15,630 bases of DNA from Methylocystaceae bacterium (GTDB taxonomy: Bacteria > Pseudomonadota > Alphaproteobacteria > Rhizobiales > Beijerinckiaceae). Made by a program: the position numbers and the translations under genes. Positions 1-9,568 of the stretch are shown one piece after another (position 1 is the first letter of the stretch; the number at the start of each line of letters is the position of its first letter). The notes under the pieces are model-generated. The model was not told the DNA's origin. It made no database searches and saw nothing but the letters and a program-made list of their open reading frames with translations. The stretch is from contig PLZT01000225.1 of NCBI GenBank assembly GCA_003152255.1, forward strand, positions 1 through 15,630. The letters are read 5' to 3'.

Positions 1-162
1 TTGTCCGCGAAGGCGATGAACATGAAGATGAATCTTCATGATCTCTCCGAGGAGCTGCCGATCAACTGGCACATGATCTTGCCGCTCGCGCAGGAAACCC
101 ATGACGCCTACGCCGCTCTGGAAGCCGCGCGCAAGAAGCTCAAGGAATTGGAGGTCGCGTGA
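1..162 (+). CDS. NifX-associated protein, C-terminal part (partial at window edge)
   Basis: This is the last 53 codons of a gene that begins before the window and ends at the TGA at 160-162. The visible protein contains the stretch MNLHDLSEELPINW, followed by a helical segment rich in Ala, Glu and Lys (about residues 30-50). This pattern fits the C-terminus of the small NifX-associated family (DUF683, CCE_0567-like), which is normally encoded just downstream of nifX in nif clusters. The family is small, helical and iron-binding in some members, and its exact role is not settled. The stop codon overlaps the next start by one base (TGATG), so translation with fdxB is probably coupled. The N-terminal half cannot be assessed here. 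Family assignment is from recognised sequence pattern, not a search. Confidence 0.8.
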   Translation: MSAKAMNMKMNLHDLSEELPINWHMILPLAQETHDAYAALEAARKKLKELEVA

Positions 163-479
163 TGAGCGCTTTCAAAACGAGGGACGGTTCGGACTACACG
201 CCGCTCTATCTCACCGACATCAACGGCGAAACCTGCATTGGCTGCGGCCGCTGTTTCAAGGTGTGTCCACAAAATGTCATGGCGCTCTATGGTGTCGACG
301 ACGCGGGGGAAATTTTGGGAATCGTCACCGATGACGACGAGGATGACTTCGACGGCGAACTCAACCGCAAGATCATGAAGGTCGAACGTCCCGGCTCTTG
401 CATCGGCTGCAACGCTTGTTCAAGCGTGTGTCCAAAAAATTGTCAGACGCATGTTCCGGCGGGCGAACTCGCGGCGTGA
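162..479 (+). CDS. fdxB: Nif-specific dicluster ferredoxin (ferredoxin III)
   Basis: A 105-residue cytosolic ferredoxin with two [4Fe-4S] binding motifs. The first is C25-x2-C28-x2-C31-x3-C35-P and the second C80-x2-C83-x2-C86-x3-C90-P, with one extra Cys at 94. The motifs are separated by a strongly acidic linker (residues 57-65, DDDEDDFDG), which sets this apart from short bacterial 2[4Fe-4S] ferredoxins and fits the nif-associated FdxB/ferredoxin III family. Its likely role is low-potential electron transfer to nitrogenase or to FeMo-co assembly. The ATG at 162 overlaps the preceding stop; a GTG at 159 is an in-frame alternative. nifQ follows after 6 bp. The family is clear; the physiological partner is inferred. 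Confidence 0.93.
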   Translation: MSAFKTRDGSDYTPLYLTDINGETCIGCGRCFKVCPQNVMALYGVDDAGEILGIVTDDDEDDFDGELNRKIMKVERPGSCIGCNACSSVCPKNCQTHVPAGELAA

Positions 480-485
480 CGCACA

Positions 486-1139
486 ATGGATTGGGCTGGG
501 GAAAATCGCGGAACTGACAAAGATACGCTCGTCGCGGGCGCGTTGACGAGCGGGAATTGGGAAACCGCGCCGACCGCGCCCCGCGACCCATTCTCCGTCC
601 ATGTCTTCGCCTGTCTGGTCACCCTAGCGGCACAGGAATCAATCGCCTCCGGCGCCACTATCGGCGAAACCCTAGGTCTGCGCTCCGCCGACCTCGATGC
701 TCTTGTAACTACCTACCCGTCGTCGATCGGCGTCGCGTTGGAGGCGCAACCCTCGGTAATTGAGTTCGACGAAGAGGAAGAGCAGCTTCGCGCTTTGTTC
801 GATCGCTATCGCGTCGACGATTCGCTCGAAGCCGGCTGGCTCGTCTCCATGCTGGCGCGTCGCTGCATGTCGCCGAACCATCTATGGCAGGATCTCGGAC
901 TCTCCACGCGTGGCGATCTGAATCGTTTGATGCGGGAACGCTTTCCAGCGCTCGCCGCTCGAAACACGCAAAATATGAAATGGAAGAAGTTTTTTTATCG
1001 TTGCCTGTGCGAAATGGAAGGCTTTTCTCTCTGCGCGGCGCCGAGCTGCGCCGAATGTTTCGATTATACCGCCTGCTTTGGCGAAGAGACAGGCGCCAGT
1101 CGCCTAACGCCCCCCGATGGGTTCCGCGCAAAAGATTAA
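486..1139 (+). CDS. nifQ: NifQ, molybdenum donor for FeMo-co synthesis
   Basis: A 217-residue protein whose C-terminal part carries the NifQ signature C183-x4-C188-x2-C191-x5-C197 (CAAPSCAECFDYTAC). Two more cysteines lie just before it at 173 and 175. NifQ holds a Mo-Fe-S cluster and delivers molybdenum for FeMo-co assembly on NifEN/NifH. The region from about 100 to 200 (RRCMSPNHLWQDLGL, a Trp/Lys-rich stretch, then the Cys motif) resembles known NifQ. The first 35 or so residues are poorly conserved in type and the ribosome-binding site is weak, so the start could lie further in. It begins 6 bp after fdxB and is the last gene before the sigma-54 control region, so it closes the upstream operon. 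Confidence 0.93.
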   Translation: MDWAGENRGTDKDTLVAGALTSGNWETAPTAPRDPFSVHVFACLVTLAAQESIASGATIGETLGLRSADLDALVTTYPSSIGVALEAQPSVIEFDEEEEQLRALFDRYRVDDSLEAGWLVSMLARRCMSPNHLWQDLGLSTRGDLNRLMRERFPALAARNTQNMKWKKFFYRCLCEMEGFSLCAAPSCAECFDYTACFGEETGASRLTPPDGFRAKD

Positions 1140-1207
1140 AACTCCTCTCCGACAAACTCCCGCTCGACCACCCTCGCGCGATCGTCGGCGGACCATTCGG
1201 AACCTTT

Positions 1208-1240
1208 TGTACGACTCTGTACATTGTTGCGTTGCACACA
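1208..1240 (+). promoter_or_regulatory. Two tandem NifA upstream activator sites
   Basis: Two exact TGT-N10-ACA palindromic sites sit side by side: 1208-1223 and 1225-1240. The second also has the T expected in the extended form TGT-N4-T-N5-ACA; the first does not. They are centred about 95 and 78 bp upstream of the start predicted from the sigma-54 element at 1285-1300, a usual distance for NifA binding. A/T-rich DNA between them and the promoter (about 1249-1283) could allow bending, but I see no clear IHF consensus. Binding by NifA is inferred from the motif and the nif context. Confidence 0.85.
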
Positions 1241-1284
1241 GGGCCGCTATTGCTTAACGCATTGTAATCGCAATATCTTCTTAG

Positions 1285-1300
1285 TGGCACGGGGGTTGCT
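1285..1300 (+). promoter_or_regulatory. Sigma-54 (RpoN) -24/-12 promoter of the iscA-nifUSV-fixABCX operon
   Basis: The sequence TGGCACGGGGGTTGCT matches the sigma-54 consensus TGGCAC-N5-TTGC. GG lies at 1286-1287 and GC at 1298-1299, the required one-turn spacing. Transcription would start near 1311, about 29 bp before the iscA start. This rules out the in-frame upstream ATG at 1310 as the translation start, because it would lie at or before the 5' end of the mRNA. With the two NifA sites upstream, this predicts nitrogen- and oxygen-controlled expression of the whole downstream operon. Confidence 0.93.
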
Positions 1301-1339
1301 ACACGATGGGTGAGATCACTCATATCGGGGGAGCAGCTC

Positions 1340-1660
1340 ATGATACAGCTTACCGACAGCGCCTTAAGCGCGGTGCGTACGGCGATCGCCGGCGCGGGAC
1401 CGGACGTCGAGGGCCTGCGCATAATGGTCGAGGCCGGCGGCTGCGCGGGCTTCAAATATATGATGGGCCTCGTCAGCGAAGCGAACCCGAGCGACGTCCT
1501 GTTCGAACGCGAGGGCGTGAAGGTCTATGTCGAGGAGGGCAGCCTCGCTTATCTCGACGGCGCCAAGGTTGATTTCGTGATCGGACTCGAAGGCTCGGGT
1601 TTCACTTTCGACAATCCCCAAGCCAAATCCAGCTGCTCTTGCGGCAAATCCTTCGGTTGA
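1340..1660 (+). CDS. Nif-linked IscA/HesB-type Fe-S carrier
   Basis: A 106-residue A-type iron-sulfur carrier of usual family length. The three conserved cysteines are present: C35 in GGCAGFKY and C99/C101 in the C-terminal CSCGKSF. Such proteins (often called iscA-nif or hesB) bind Fe-S clusters or iron and pass them to targets, working with NifU and NifS. The start at 1340 has a strong Shine-Dalgarno (GGGGGAG, 1327-1333) six bases upstream; an earlier in-frame ATG at 1310 coincides with the predicted transcription start and is rejected. It is the first gene of the sigma-54 operon and nifU follows after 22 bp. Confidence 0.93.
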   Translation: MIQLTDSALSAVRTAIAGAGPDVEGLRIMVEAGGCAGFKYMMGLVSEANPSDVLFEREGVKVYVEEGSLAYLDGAKVDFVIGLEGSGFTFDNPQAKSSCSCGKSFG

Positions 1661-1682
1661 GCCTTTTTCAGGAGTCGCGGCG

Positions 1683-2657
1683 ATGTGGGACTATACCGAT
1701 AAAGTGAAGGACTACTTCTTCAATCCGAAGAACGCCGGCGTGCTGAGCGAGGCCAATGCGGTCGGGGAGGTCGGCGCGATCGCCTGCGGCGACGCGCTCA
1801 AGCTGATGCTCAACGTCGATCCGACGACGCAGATCATTCTGGACGCGAAATTCCAGACATTCGGCTGCGGTTCCGCGATCGCGTCGTCCTCGGCTCTGAC
1901 CGAACTGGTGATCGGCAAGACTCTCGACGAAGCCTTGAAGATCACCAATCAGGATATCGCGGATTTTCTCGGCGGCTTGCCGCCGGAGAAAATGCACTGC
2001 TCCGTGATGGGCTACGAAGCGCTGCAGTCCGCCGTCGCCAATTTCCGCGGGGAAGTTTGGAAGGACGACCATGAAGAAGGCGCGCTTGTCTGCAAGTGCT
2101 TTGGCGTCGACGAAGGCCTGATCGAACGCGCCATCAAGATGAACAAGCTCACGAGCGTCGAGCAAGTGACCGATTACACCAAGGCGGGCGGCGGCTGCCT
2201 GACCTGCTTCGACAAGCTCGAGGAAATTCTCAGCCGAGCCAATGCGGAATTGGTCGCCGAGGGCATACTCGCCGAGCACGAGGCCTACCGGATCGGCGCG
2301 GCCGATCCGAAGAAGCTCAAGGAAAAGGCCAAGGCCGCCAAGGCTCAGCAGGCGCCGATTGAAATCTCCCCACTCAAGCCGTCGTCTCCAATTCCGCCGC
2401 CATCGGCTGGCCTCACCAACTTGCAGAGGATTCGGCTGATCGAAGAGGTCATCGAGGAGCTGCGCCCCTACCTGCGCAAGGATGGCGGCGACTGCGAATT
2501 GGTCGATGTCGACGGCTCCAATGTGCTGGTCAATCTCTCGGGCGCCTGCGTCGGCTGCCAAATGTCGAGCGTGACCATATCGGGGATTCAAGAGCGCCTA
2601 ATCGCCAAGCTGGGCACGACCGTTCGCGTCGTTCCGGTCGGCCGCAACGCTCACTGA
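1683..2657 (+). CDS. nifU: NifU, Fe-S cluster assembly scaffold
   Basis: A full-length, three-domain NifU of 324 residues. The N-terminal IscU-like scaffold (about 1-125) has ligands C35, C62 and C106. The central BFD-type [2Fe-2S] domain has C137, C139, C172 and C175. The C-terminal Nfu-like domain (about 245-320) has the C289-x2-C292 pair in ACVGCQ. The first two sets fall at the same positions I know for Azotobacter NifU. A charged and then proline-rich linker (about 205-243) joins the central and C-terminal domains and is somewhat long. NifU assembles [4Fe-4S] clusters from NifS-derived sulfur for nitrogenase Fe protein and NifB/NifEN. A good ribosome-binding site (CAGGAG, 1669-1674) precedes the ATG; nifS follows after 23 bp. 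Confidence 0.97.
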   Translation: MWDYTDKVKDYFFNPKNAGVLSEANAVGEVGAIACGDALKLMLNVDPTTQIILDAKFQTFGCGSAIASSSALTELVIGKTLDEALKITNQDIADFLGGLPPEKMHCSVMGYEALQSAVANFRGEVWKDDHEEGALVCKCFGVDEGLIERAIKMNKLTSVEQVTDYTKAGGGCLTCFDKLEEILSRANAELVAEGILAEHEAYRIGAADPKKLKEKAKAAKAQQAPIEISPLKPSSPIPPPSAGLTNLQRIRLIEEVIEELRPYLRKDGGDCELVDVDGSNVLVNLSGACVGCQMSSVTISGIQERLIAKLGTTVRVVPVGRNAH

Positions 2658-2680
2658 AAGCTAGCTTGGAGGAGAGTGGC

Positions 2681-3883
2681 ATGAACGCTGTCTATCTTGA
2701 CAATAACGCGACGACGCGAGTCGATCCTCTGGTCGTCGAAGCAATGCTGCCGTTCTTTTCCGAGCAATTCGGAAATCCGTCGTCGATCCATTCGTTTGGC
2801 GCCAGCGTCGGCGCCGCCGTGAAGACAGCGCGCGCGCAGTTGCAGTCCCTGCTCGGCGCCGCGCATGATCACGAGATCATCTATACCTCTGGCGGCACGG
2901 AGGCCGACAACACCGCGATCCTTTCGGCGCTGGAGGCTTTGCCGGATCGCAACGAGATCGTAACGAGCAAGGTCGAGCACCCCGCCGTGCTCGCGTTATG
3001 CCAGCATCTCGAAAAAATCGGGCGCGCCAAGGTTCATTATATCGGCGTGGACGCGCTTGGCCGCATCGACATTGAAGCCTACCGCGCCGCGCTGTCGGAC
3101 AAGGTGGCGGTTGTCTCCCTGATGTGGGCCAACAACGAAACCGGCACGATTTTCCCCATCGAAGGGCTCGCCGATCTCGCCAAGGAGCATGGCGCGCTGT
3201 TCCACACGGACGCGGTCCAGGCGGTTGGTAAGGTTCCGATCTCGCTGAAGGACAGCGCGATCGACATGCTGTCGCTGTCGGGTCACAAGCTGCACGCGCC
3301 CAAGGGCATTGGCGCGCTTTATGTCAAACGCGGCGCGCGCTTCAAGCCGCTGCTGCGCGGCGGGCACCAGGAGCGGGGACGGCGCGCCGGCACCGAAAAT
3401 ACGCCGGGCGTGGTGGCCCTGGGCAAGGCCGCGGAACTCGCCACTCTCCATATGGCCGATGAACAGACTCGCGTGAAGGGATTGCGCGACCGGTTGGAAG
3501 GCGCGCTGCTTCAGCGCATCCCCAATTGCTTCGTCAATGGCGATCTTAACGACCGCCTGCCCAACACCTGCAATATCGCTTTCGAATATGTCGAAGGCGA
3601 AGGCATATTGCTGCACCTCACACGCGCGGGAATCGCCGCTTCGTCCGGATCGGCCTGCACCTCGGGCTCTCTCGAGCCGTCTCATGTGCTGCGCGCGATG
3701 AATATACCCTTCACGGCCGCGCACGGCTCGATCCGCTTTTCGTTGTCGCGCGACAATGTCCCGGAGGACGTCGACCGGGTCATCGAGGTCATGCCCGGCA
3801 TTCTCGAAAAGCTGCGGGCGTTGTCTCCCTTCTGGTCGAATGCCGACAAAAGCGGAAAAGAATTCAAACCCGTCTACGCTTGA
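2681..3883 (+). CDS. nifS: NifS, cysteine desulfurase
   Basis: A 400-residue PLP-dependent cysteine desulfurase of usual length. It starts with the typical VYLDNNATT segment. The PLP Schiff-base lysine is K203 in [11 protein letters not shown]100 is the ring-stacking residue, and the sulfur-carrying cysteine is C326 in SSGSACTSG, in a short loop as in group I enzymes. It converts cysteine to alanine and hands persulfide sulfur to NifU. The ATG at 2681 follows a near-ideal ribosome-binding site GGAGGAGAG (2668-2676); a TTG at 2666 is in frame but lies upstream of that site and is rejected. The nearby cysE probably raises cysteine supply for this enzyme. Confidence 0.97.
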   Translation: MNAVYLDNNATTRVDPLVVEAMLPFFSEQFGNPSSIHSFGASVGAAVKTARAQLQSLLGAAHDHEIIYTSGGTEADNTAILSALEALPDRNEIVTSKVEHPAVLALCQHLEKIGRAKVHYIGVDALGRIDIEAYRAALSDKVAVVSLMWANNETGTIFPIEGLADLAKEHGALFHTDAVQAVGKVPISLKDSAIDMLSLSGHKLHAPKGIGALYVKRGARFKPLLRGGHQERGRRAGTENTPGVVALGKAAELATLHMADEQTRVKGLRDRLEGALLQRIPNCFVNGDLNDRLPNTCNIAFEYVEGEGILLHLTRAGIAASSGSACTSGSLEPSHVLRAMNIPFTAAHGSIRFSLSRDNVPEDVDRVIEVMPGILEKLRALSPFWSNADKSGKEFKPVYA

Positions 3884-3891
3884 GGCGTGCC

Positions 3892-5067
3892 GTGACCGAG
3901 GATCAATCCCGCATCTTCATCAATGACACGACCTTGCGCGATGGAGAACAAGCGCCTGGCGTAGCCTTCACCGGCGCGGAGAAGCTTGCGATAGCGCGGG
4001 CGCTCGCCGCGGCGGGGGTGGATGAGATCGAGGCCGGCACCCCCGCGATGGGGCCCGACGAGATCGACGCCATCGGCGAAATCGCCTCGGACGGGCTGCC
4101 CTGCCGCGTCAGCGCTTGGTGCCGAGCAAACCATGCCGATGTGGACGCGAGCCTTCGCGCCGGCGTTAGTCACGTCAATATATCCTCTCCCATGTCGCGC
4201 TTACAGATTGGCGTGAAGCTCGGCGTCGACGTCGATGGCGCGGCGGAACGGGTGAGACGCGTCGTCGCCTACGCCATCTCGCGCGACCTTTCCGTTGCTC
4301 TCGGCGGCGAGGACTCCTCGCGCGCCGATCCTCGAGACATCGGAAAGATTTTGCGCGCGGCCGCGCAAGAGGGCGCCACGCGCTTTCGTTTCGCGGACAC
4401 TTTGGGCCTTCTCGATCCGTTCGGCGCCTATGAGTCGATCAAGCGCGTGCGGGAAGAAACGGACTTGCCAATAGAGTTTCACGGGCACGACGACGTGGGA
4501 CTGGCGACCGCCAATACGCTGGCGGCGATCCGCGCGGGCGCCCTGCACGCTTCGGTGACGGTGCTTGGTCTGGGCGAACGCGCCGGCAACGCCGCGCTTG
4601 AGGAAGTCGTCGTGGCGCTTGGTCATGTCGCGCGCGGTCGCACCAATGTCGACCCCAGGAGACTGCAAACACTGGCGCGGGTCGTCGCTCGCGCGGCGCG
4701 GCGCAACATCGGCCGCGCGAAGGCCATCGTGGGCGCCGATATTTTTACCCATGAGTCCGGGATTCATGTCGCGGCGCTGCTCAAGGACGCTCGAACCTAC
4801 CAGGGCATCGATCCGGCCTTTCTTGGACGACGCAACAAAATCGTCATAGCCAAGCATTCGGGCCTCGCGGCGGTGACGGGCAAAAGCGCGGAGTTTGGCG
4901 TCGAATTGGACCGCGCGGCGGCGGTTCGCGCTCTCGACCACATCAAGAACCGGACGCGCGTGAAAAAGGGCCCGCTTAGCCGGCTCGAATTCAGCCGCAT
5001 CATCGAACGCGCCCGCGAGGAGAGCAAGCTTCTCTCATCTTCCCCTGAATTGGAGAGCGCCCCGTGA
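3892..5067 (+). CDS. nifV: NifV, homocitrate synthase
   Basis: A 391-residue member of the DRE-TIM aldolase family. It shows the N-terminal [15 protein letters not shown] signature (R16/D17 catalytic and metal residues), the metal-binding HGHDD at 197-201 and GLGERAGNA at about 226-234. It condenses acetyl-CoA with 2-oxoglutarate to give homocitrate, the organic ligand of FeMo-co. I chose the GTG at 3892, with GAGG at 3882-3885 as ribosome-binding site. A TTG at 3880, overlapping the nifS stop, would add four residues and cannot be excluded. Leucine-pathway isopropylmalate synthase is the main alternative, but the shorter length and nif context favour NifV. Confidence 0.95.
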   Translation: MTEDQSRIFINDTTLRDGEQAPGVAFTGAEKLAIARALAAAGVDEIEAGTPAMGPDEIDAIGEIASDGLPCRVSAWCRANHADVDASLRAGVSHVNISSPMSRLQIGVKLGVDVDGAAERVRRVVAYAISRDLSVALGGEDSSRADPRDIGKILRAAAQEGATRFRFADTLGLLDPFGAYESIKRVREETDLPIEFHGHDDVGLATANTLAAIRAGALHASVTVLGLGERAGNAALEEVVVALGHVARGRTNVDPRRLQTLARVVARAARRNIGRAKAIVGADIFTHESGIHVAALLKDARTYQGIDPAFLGRRNKIVIAKHSGLAAVTGKSAEFGVELDRAAAVRALDHIKNRTRVKKGPLSRLEFSRIIERAREESKLLSSSPELESAP

Positions 5068-5840
5068 GCGAGATATCCCTGCCCATGTCGTCATCTCCGA
5101 TCGTCGGAGCCAATGAGAAGCGGGCGAAGCTGCTGTCTACTGTCTGGGGCGATATCGCTTGTGTGTCGCAACGCGACCCGGCGGCGCGCGGGATGCTCGA
5201 GGTTTTGCTGCTTTACCCCGGCGTGCATGCGCTGATCTTCCATCGATTCGCGCATCGGCTCTGGCGCGCAGGCTTCAAGTTTGTTGGACGTTTCGTTTCC
5301 TGGTTCGCGCGACTTCTGACAAATATCGACATTCATCCCGGCGCGACCATTGGCGAGCGCGTCTTCATCGACCATGGCGCGGGCGTCGTGATCGGCGAAA
5401 CGGCGATCATCGGCGACGACGTCACCATGTATCACGGCGTGACTCTTGGCGGCACGTCCTGGGCCGCGGGCAAAAGGCATCCGACCTTGGAGAATGGCGT
5501 CTTGATCGGCGCCGGCGCCAAAATCCTGGGGCCGATCACCGTGGGAGCCCGCGCCCGGATTGGCGCCAACTCCGTCGTCATCGAGGATGTTCCGCCCGAA
5601 ATGACGGTCGTGGGAATTCCCGGACGAATAGTTCGCGAGGAACGGCGCCGCGGCTGCGCGGACGGCCGCATCGACCTCGAACACCACCTGATTCCCGATC
5701 CGGTCGGCGACGCCATGGCCGCTCTCATCGACCGGATCGATTTCCTCGAAGCCCGATTTTCTCACTTGCAGCTCAAGGTGAGCAACGCGGCCTCGGAAGC
5801 AAAGCTCGTACGCGAGACTAATGGGAGCGCAGAACGATGA
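5064..5840 (+). CDS. cysE: Serine O-acetyltransferase of the nif cluster
   Basis: A 258-residue serine acetyltransferase that makes O-acetylserine for cysteine synthesis. A helical N-terminal part (about 20-88) is followed by a left-handed beta-helix of hexapeptide repeats (about 88-190). Expected catalytic residues are visible by analogy with E. coli CysE: the Asp in IDIHPG (D89), H104 in DHGAG and H139 in RHP. The N-terminal domain is shorter than in E. coli CysE, as is common in nif-linked copies. The C-terminal 50 residues (after about 205) look helical and are less typical. The GTG start overlaps the nifV stop (GTGA). Position next to nifS and nifV parallels cysE1 in Azotobacter and suggests cysteine supply for NifS. 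Confidence 0.93.
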   Translation: MSEISLPMSSSPIVGANEKRAKLLSTVWGDIACVSQRDPAARGMLEVLLLYPGVHALIFHRFAHRLWRAGFKFVGRFVSWFARLLTNIDIHPGATIGERVFIDHGAGVVIGETAIIGDDVTMYHGVTLGGTSWAAGKRHPTLENGVLIGAGAKILGPITVGARARIGANSVVIEDVPPEMTVVGIPGRIVREERRRGCADGRIDLEHHLIPDPVGDAMAALIDRIDFLEARFSHLQLKVSNAASEAKLVRETNGSAER

Positions 5841-6181
5841 CCATCCTTGAAGATTTGCGAAAACTCTCTTCCGCCGAGGAATTCTTCGACGTGCTCGGCG
5901 TGGACTACGATCCCGCCGTCATCCGCGTCGCGCGGCTCCATATCTTGCGGCGCATGGGCGAATATCTTCGTAGCGCGGATCTGGGAGACGCCTCGGACGA
6001 ACAAGCGAAGGAGGCGTGCACGACCCATCTGGCGAAAGCTTACACGGATTTTGTCGCGTCCTCGCCCATCGAACAGCGCGTCTTCAAAGTGCTCAAGGAC
6101 GCGGTGAAGCCGAAGGAAGAGCCCAAAATTCCGTTCGTGTCGTTGAGCGTTCTTACGACAACGAGCGCCGACAACAGCTAA
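5837..6181 (+). CDS. nifW: NifW, nitrogenase-stabilising/protective protein
   Basis: A 114-residue protein of usual NifW length. The pattern [20 protein letters not shown] at the N-terminus, the Arg-rich [11 protein letters not shown] segment and [17 protein letters not shown] near residue 75-90 are characteristic of NifW. NifW acts on the MoFe protein, helping its maturation or protecting it from oxygen; the exact mechanism is not settled. The ATG overlaps the cysE stop by four bases (ATGA), with GGGAG at 5823-5827 as a likely ribosome-binding site. nifZ, which often accompanies nifW, is not in this window. The last dozen residues are variable. Confidence 0.93.
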   Translation: MTILEDLRKLSSAEEFFDVLGVDYDPAVIRVARLHILRRMGEYLRSADLGDASDEQAKEACTTHLAKAYTDFVASSPIEQRVFKVLKDAVKPKEEPKIPFVSLSVLTTTSADNS

Positions 6182-6204
6182 CTGGGGGAAGAGGGAGAGC
6201 CGCC

Positions 6205-7056
6205 GTGAAAATTTTGGTGTGCATCAAGCAGGTGCCCGACAGCGCGCAAATCCGGGTTCATCCGGTGACCAACACGATCATGCGCCAGGGCGTGCCGACC
6301 ATCATCAACCCATATGACCTCTTTTCGTTGGAAGAGGCGTTGAAGATTCGCGACAAGTTTGGCGGAGAAGTGACAGTTTTGACGATGGGGCCGCCAATGG
6401 CGTCGGAAGCGCTGCGCAAAGCCCTCGCAATCGGCGCCGACCGCGCGATATTGTTGACCGATCGCTCTTTCGCCGGCTCGGACACTCTCGCGACGACCTA
6501 CGCGCTGTCGCAGGCGATCCGCAAGATCGAGAAGGTCTATGGCGATCAAGACATTGTATTCGCCGGCAAGCAGACCATCGACGGCGACACCGCGCAGGTG
6601 GGGCCAGGCGTCGCCAAGAGACTTAACATTCTTCAGCTGACCTATGTTTCAAAGATCGAAAGCTGCGATCCCGACAAGCGCGAGATCATCCTGGAGCGCC
6701 GCGCCGAAGGCGGCGTGCAAGTGTTGAAGACGAAGCTCCCCTGCCTCATCACAATGCTGGAAGGCTCCAACGAGGTCCGACGCGGCACGATAGACGATTC
6801 ATTGCGGGCCGCGCGCGCGCAGATCGTCACCTGGAGCGCGAAGGACGCCGAAATCGCCGACTTGACAAAGTGCGGCCTCAAGGGCTCGCCGACCATCGTC
6901 AAGAAAGTCTTCGCGCCGACGCCGCGCACGGAGCGCGCCAAGTTGATCGAACCGGGAAAAACCGCCGGCGACACCGCGGAGGCGATGATCGGCGCCATCT
7001 TTGCACGGTCTGCTTCGCTCGAAGAAGACATGACGAAACTGGCGAGCGGATTTTAA
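6205..7056 (+). CDS. fixA: FixA, electron-transfer flavoprotein beta-type subunit
   Basis: A 283-residue ETF-beta-type protein. The start [16 protein letters not shown] is the classic FixA/ETF-beta N-terminus, and the nucleotide-binding region near residues 115-130 includes [15 protein letters not shown]. FixA pairs with FixB and, with FixC and FixX, forms the electron-bifurcating NADH:quinone/ferredoxin oxidoreductase that supplies low-potential electrons to nitrogenase. I chose the GTG at 6205 because the homologous N-terminus begins there and a purine-rich ribosome-binding site (GGGGGAAGAGGGAGAG, from 6184) precedes it. The open frame continues upstream to 6016 but overlaps nifW and lacks homology. 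It begins 23 bp after nifW. Confidence 0.96.
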   Translation: MKILVCIKQVPDSAQIRVHPVTNTIMRQGVPTIINPYDLFSLEEALKIRDKFGGEVTVLTMGPPMASEALRKALAIGADRAILLTDRSFAGSDTLATTYALSQAIRKIEKVYGDQDIVFAGKQTIDGDTAQVGPGVAKRLNILQLTYVSKIESCDPDKREIILERRAEGGVQVLKTKLPCLITMLEGSNEVRRGTIDDSLRAARAQIVTWSAKDAEIADLTKCGLKGSPTIVKKVFAPTPRTERAKLIEPGKTAGDTAEAMIGAIFARSASLEEDMTKLASGF

Positions 7057-7070
7057 ACGAGGAGAGCGAG

Positions 7071-8171
7071 ATGTCCGAAGCTCCAGCACCCCAGCCCGCG
7101 AGCCGCGCCGCCGCCAAGAAAGAGCTGCCGGAACATTTTCGCGGCTACAAACATGTGTGGGTGTTCATCGAACAGGAGCGCGGTGAAGTTCATCCCGTCT
7201 CCTGGGAGTTGCTCGGCGCCGGGCGCAAGCTTGCCGGCAAACTTGGCGTGCAGCTTTGCGGCGCCGTGTTTGGCGCTCCGGGAGAGGCGACGCGCGCCGC
7301 TGTCGCGGAAGCCTTCCGCCATGGCGCGGATGTCGCCTATCTTGTCGAGGATCCCATTCTCGCCGACTACCGCAACGAGTCCTATTCGAAGGCGCTGACC
7401 CAGCTCGTCAACGCCCACAAGCCGGAGATTCTGTTGCTCGGCGCGACGACGCTCGGGCGCGATCTCGCGGGCTCCGTGGCGACGACGCTGCTGACCGGCC
7501 TCACCGCCGATTGCACGGAGCTCGCCGTCGACGCCGACGGTTCGCTCGCCGCGACGCGCCCGACTTTTGGCGGCTCGCTGCTCTGCACGATCTACACGCT
7601 GAACTATCGACCGCAAATGGCCACCGTGCGACCGCGGCAAATGCCGATGCCGCCCCGAGACGCCACGCGCGTCGGACAGGTTATTCCGTTCAAGCCGGAC
7701 CTCAATGAAGATGAGATCATCACAAAGATTCTCAAATTCATTCCGGACCGCGACTCCACGAAATCCAATCTCGCCTTCGCCGATGTCGTCGTGGCCGGCG
7801 GGCTTGGCTTGCAGAGCGCCGAGAATTTCCAACTGGTGCGTAATCTCGCCAGCGTTCTCGGGGCGGAGTTCGGAGGATCGCGGCCGCTGGTGCAGAAAGG
7901 CTGGATCGGTTCCGACCGTCAAATCGGCCAGACCGGCAAGACCATTCGTCCCAAGCTTTATATCGCGGCCGGGATATCCGGCGCCATTCAACACCGCGTC
8001 GGCGTCGAAGGCGCCGACATGATCTTGGCGATCAACACCGACAAGAACGCGCCGATATTCGACTTCGCGCATCTTGGCGTCGTCACCGACGCCATCAGAT
8101 TGTTGCCGGCGTTGACGGAGGCTTTCCGCAAACGCCTGTCGCCGCATAACCGCGATCGGCTTGCCGGCTGA
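7071..8171 (+). CDS. fixB: FixB, electron-transfer flavoprotein alpha-type subunit
   Basis: A 366-residue ETF-alpha-type protein. After an Ala/Pro-rich lead (1-20) comes the N-terminal domain ([11 protein letters not shown]). The C-terminal FAD-binding domain includes [33 protein letters not shown] and [14 protein letters not shown], the strongly conserved ETF-alpha region. With FixA it binds the flavins that take part in electron bifurcation. The ATG at 7071 has a good ribosome-binding site (GAGGAGAG, 7059-7066). The open frame extends back to 6870 inside fixA without homology, so the longer start is rejected. Gap to fixA is 14 bp. Confidence 0.97.
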   Translation: MSEAPAPQPASRAAAKKELPEHFRGYKHVWVFIEQERGEVHPVSWELLGAGRKLAGKLGVQLCGAVFGAPGEATRAAVAEAFRHGADVAYLVEDPILADYRNESYSKALTQLVNAHKPEILLLGATTLGRDLAGSVATTLLTGLTADCTELAVDADGSLAATRPTFGGSLLCTIYTLNYRPQMATVRPRQMPMPPRDATRVGQVIPFKPDLNEDEIITKILKFIPDRDSTKSNLAFADVVVAGGLGLQSAENFQLVRNLASVLGAEFGGSRPLVQKGWIGSDRQIGQTGKTIRPKLYIAAGISGAIQHRVGVEGADMILAINTDKNAPIFDFAHLGVVTDAIRLLPALTEAFRKRLSPHNRDRLAG

Positions 8172-8205
8172 CCGTTCATCCGGATCGCAAGGAAGGAGCA
8201 GTCCC

Positions 8206-9513
8206 ATGATCGAAGAGAAATTCGACGCGATCGTTATCGGGGCCGGCATGGCTGGCAACGCCGCCGCTTACACGATGGCGTCGCGCGGCCTAAAGGTGCT
8301 GCAGCTCGAACGCGGAGAATATCCGGGCTCGAAGAATGTGCAGGGCGGCATCCTCTACGCCGACATGCTCGAGAAGATCATCCCGAATTTTCGCGAAGAG
8401 GCGCCGTTGGAGCGCCATCTCGTCGAGCAACGCTTCTGGATGATGACCGACCGCTCGCACACCGGGCTGCAATATCGCTCCGACGACTTCAACGAAGAAA
8501 GTCCGAACCGATACACGATCATCCGCTCGCAGTTCGATCGCTGGTTCAACAAGGAAGCGCAGGCGAAGGGAACCATCGTCATCGCGGAGACCACGGTCAC
8601 ACAGCTTGTGAGCGACGCCTATGGCAAGGTGATCGGCGTTTCGACCGATCGCCGCGGCGGAACGATCTTCGCCGATGTCGTGGTGATCGCGGAAGGCGTC
8701 AATGGTTTGCTCGGCTCACGGGCGGGTCTTCGCGAAACGCCGAAAGCGGACCACGTAGCTCTCGCGGTCAAGGAAATGCATTTTCTACCGCGCGAAACGA
8801 TCGACGCCAGATTCAATCTGCACGGCGACGAGGGCGTCGTTATCGAAGCCGCTGGAACCATCTCCAAGGGGATGACCGGCATGGGCTTCATATACACCAA
8901 CAAGGAGAGTATTTCGGTCGGCATGGGGTGCCTGGTTTCGGACTTCGCGGGAACCACCGAAACGCCCTATGGCTTGCTGGAAGCTTTCAAGAAACACCCG
9001 TCGGTGGCGCCTTTGCTGGAGGGCTCGGAGGTGAAGGAATACGCCGCGCATCTCATTCCCGAGGGCGGCTACAAAACCATTCCCGAACTCTTTGGCGACG
9101 GCTGGGTCGTCGTCGGCGACGCCGCGCAGCTGAATAACGCGATCCACCGCGAAGGCTCCAATCTCGCGATGACCTCGGGCCGCTTCGCGGGCGAGGCGAT
9201 CTTCCAGTTGAAGACGCGCCGGGAGCCGATGACGAAGCAAAATCTCGCGCTTTACAAAAAGTTGCTCGACGAAAGCTTCGTAATGAAGGATCTAAAGAAA
9301 TACAAGGATATGCCCGCGCTGCTGCATACGCAGGCCAAGAACTACTTCCTCGCCTATCCCAAGCTGATGTCCAACGCGATGGAAAATTTCCTGCGCGTCG
9401 ACGGCACGCCCAAAATCGACAAGGAAAAGGCGTCGATCCGCGCGTTCGTAAAGGAACGCAATTGGACGGGTCTGTTCGGCGACGCGGTGCGTTTGGCGCG
9501 CGCTTGGCGCTAA
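8206..9513 (+). CDS. fixC: FixC, ETF:quinone oxidoreductase-like flavoprotein
   Basis: A 435-residue FAD-dependent oxidoreductase of the ETF-QO/FixC family. The N-terminal Rossmann motif is GAGMAG at 12-17 with the ribose-binding Glu at 35 (LQLERGE). A second FAD-contact segment, [12 protein letters not shown], lies at about 300. Unlike mitochondrial ETF-QO, the C-terminal ferredoxin domain is missing; it is supplied by the separate FixX. FixC probably passes the high-potential branch of bifurcated electrons to quinone at the membrane. The ATG at 8206 follows GGAAGGAG (8191-8198). An in-frame upstream start at 8161 overlaps fixB and is rejected. Confidence 0.96.
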   Translation: MIEEKFDAIVIGAGMAGNAAAYTMASRGLKVLQLERGEYPGSKNVQGGILYADMLEKIIPNFREEAPLERHLVEQRFWMMTDRSHTGLQYRSDDFNEESPNRYTIIRSQFDRWFNKEAQAKGTIVIAETTVTQLVSDAYGKVIGVSTDRRGGTIFADVVVIAEGVNGLLGSRAGLRETPKADHVALAVKEMHFLPRETIDARFNLHGDEGVVIEAAGTISKGMTGMGFIYTNKESISVGMGCLVSDFAGTTETPYGLLEAFKKHPSVAPLLEGSEVKEYAAHLIPEGGYKTIPELFGDGWVVVGDAAQLNNAIHREGSNLAMTSGRFAGEAIFQLKTRREPMTKQNLALYKKLLDESFVMKDLKKYKDMPALLHTQAKNYFLAYPKLMSNAMENFLRVDGTPKIDKEKASIRAFVKERNWTGLFGDAVRLARAWR

Positions 9514-9520
9514 CAAAGCG

Positions 9521-9538
9521 GCCCGGCTCGCCCCGGGC
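9521..9538 (+). other. Short GC-rich hairpin between fixC and fixX
   Basis: GCCCGG (9521-9526) and CCGGGC (9533-9538) form a 6-bp stem with a 6-base loop in the 55-bp gap between fixC and fixX. There is no T-run after it, so it is not a clear terminator. It could stabilise the upstream mRNA or lower fixX translation relative to fixC. The function is inferred only from position. Confidence 0.4.
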
Positions 9539-9568
9539 ATTCAATCCCATGGCGACAGGAGAACGGTC

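Noticed and set aside
709..1455. Minus-strand open frame covering the nifQ end, the promoter and the iscA start
   Set aside because: It spans a strong sigma-54 control region and two recognised genes, with no family likeness.
1668..2591. Long minus-strand open frame (307 codons) opposite nifU
   Set aside because: It is the antisense shadow of a clear, full-length NifU with all nine cysteine ligands. High GC content produces such frames.
6016..6204. Upstream extension of fixA
   Set aside because: The extension lies inside nifW and has no likeness to ETF-beta; the GTG at 6205 gives the conserved N-terminus.
6870..7070. Upstream extension of fixB
   Set aside because: The extension lies inside fixA; the ATG at 7071 has a good ribosome-binding site.
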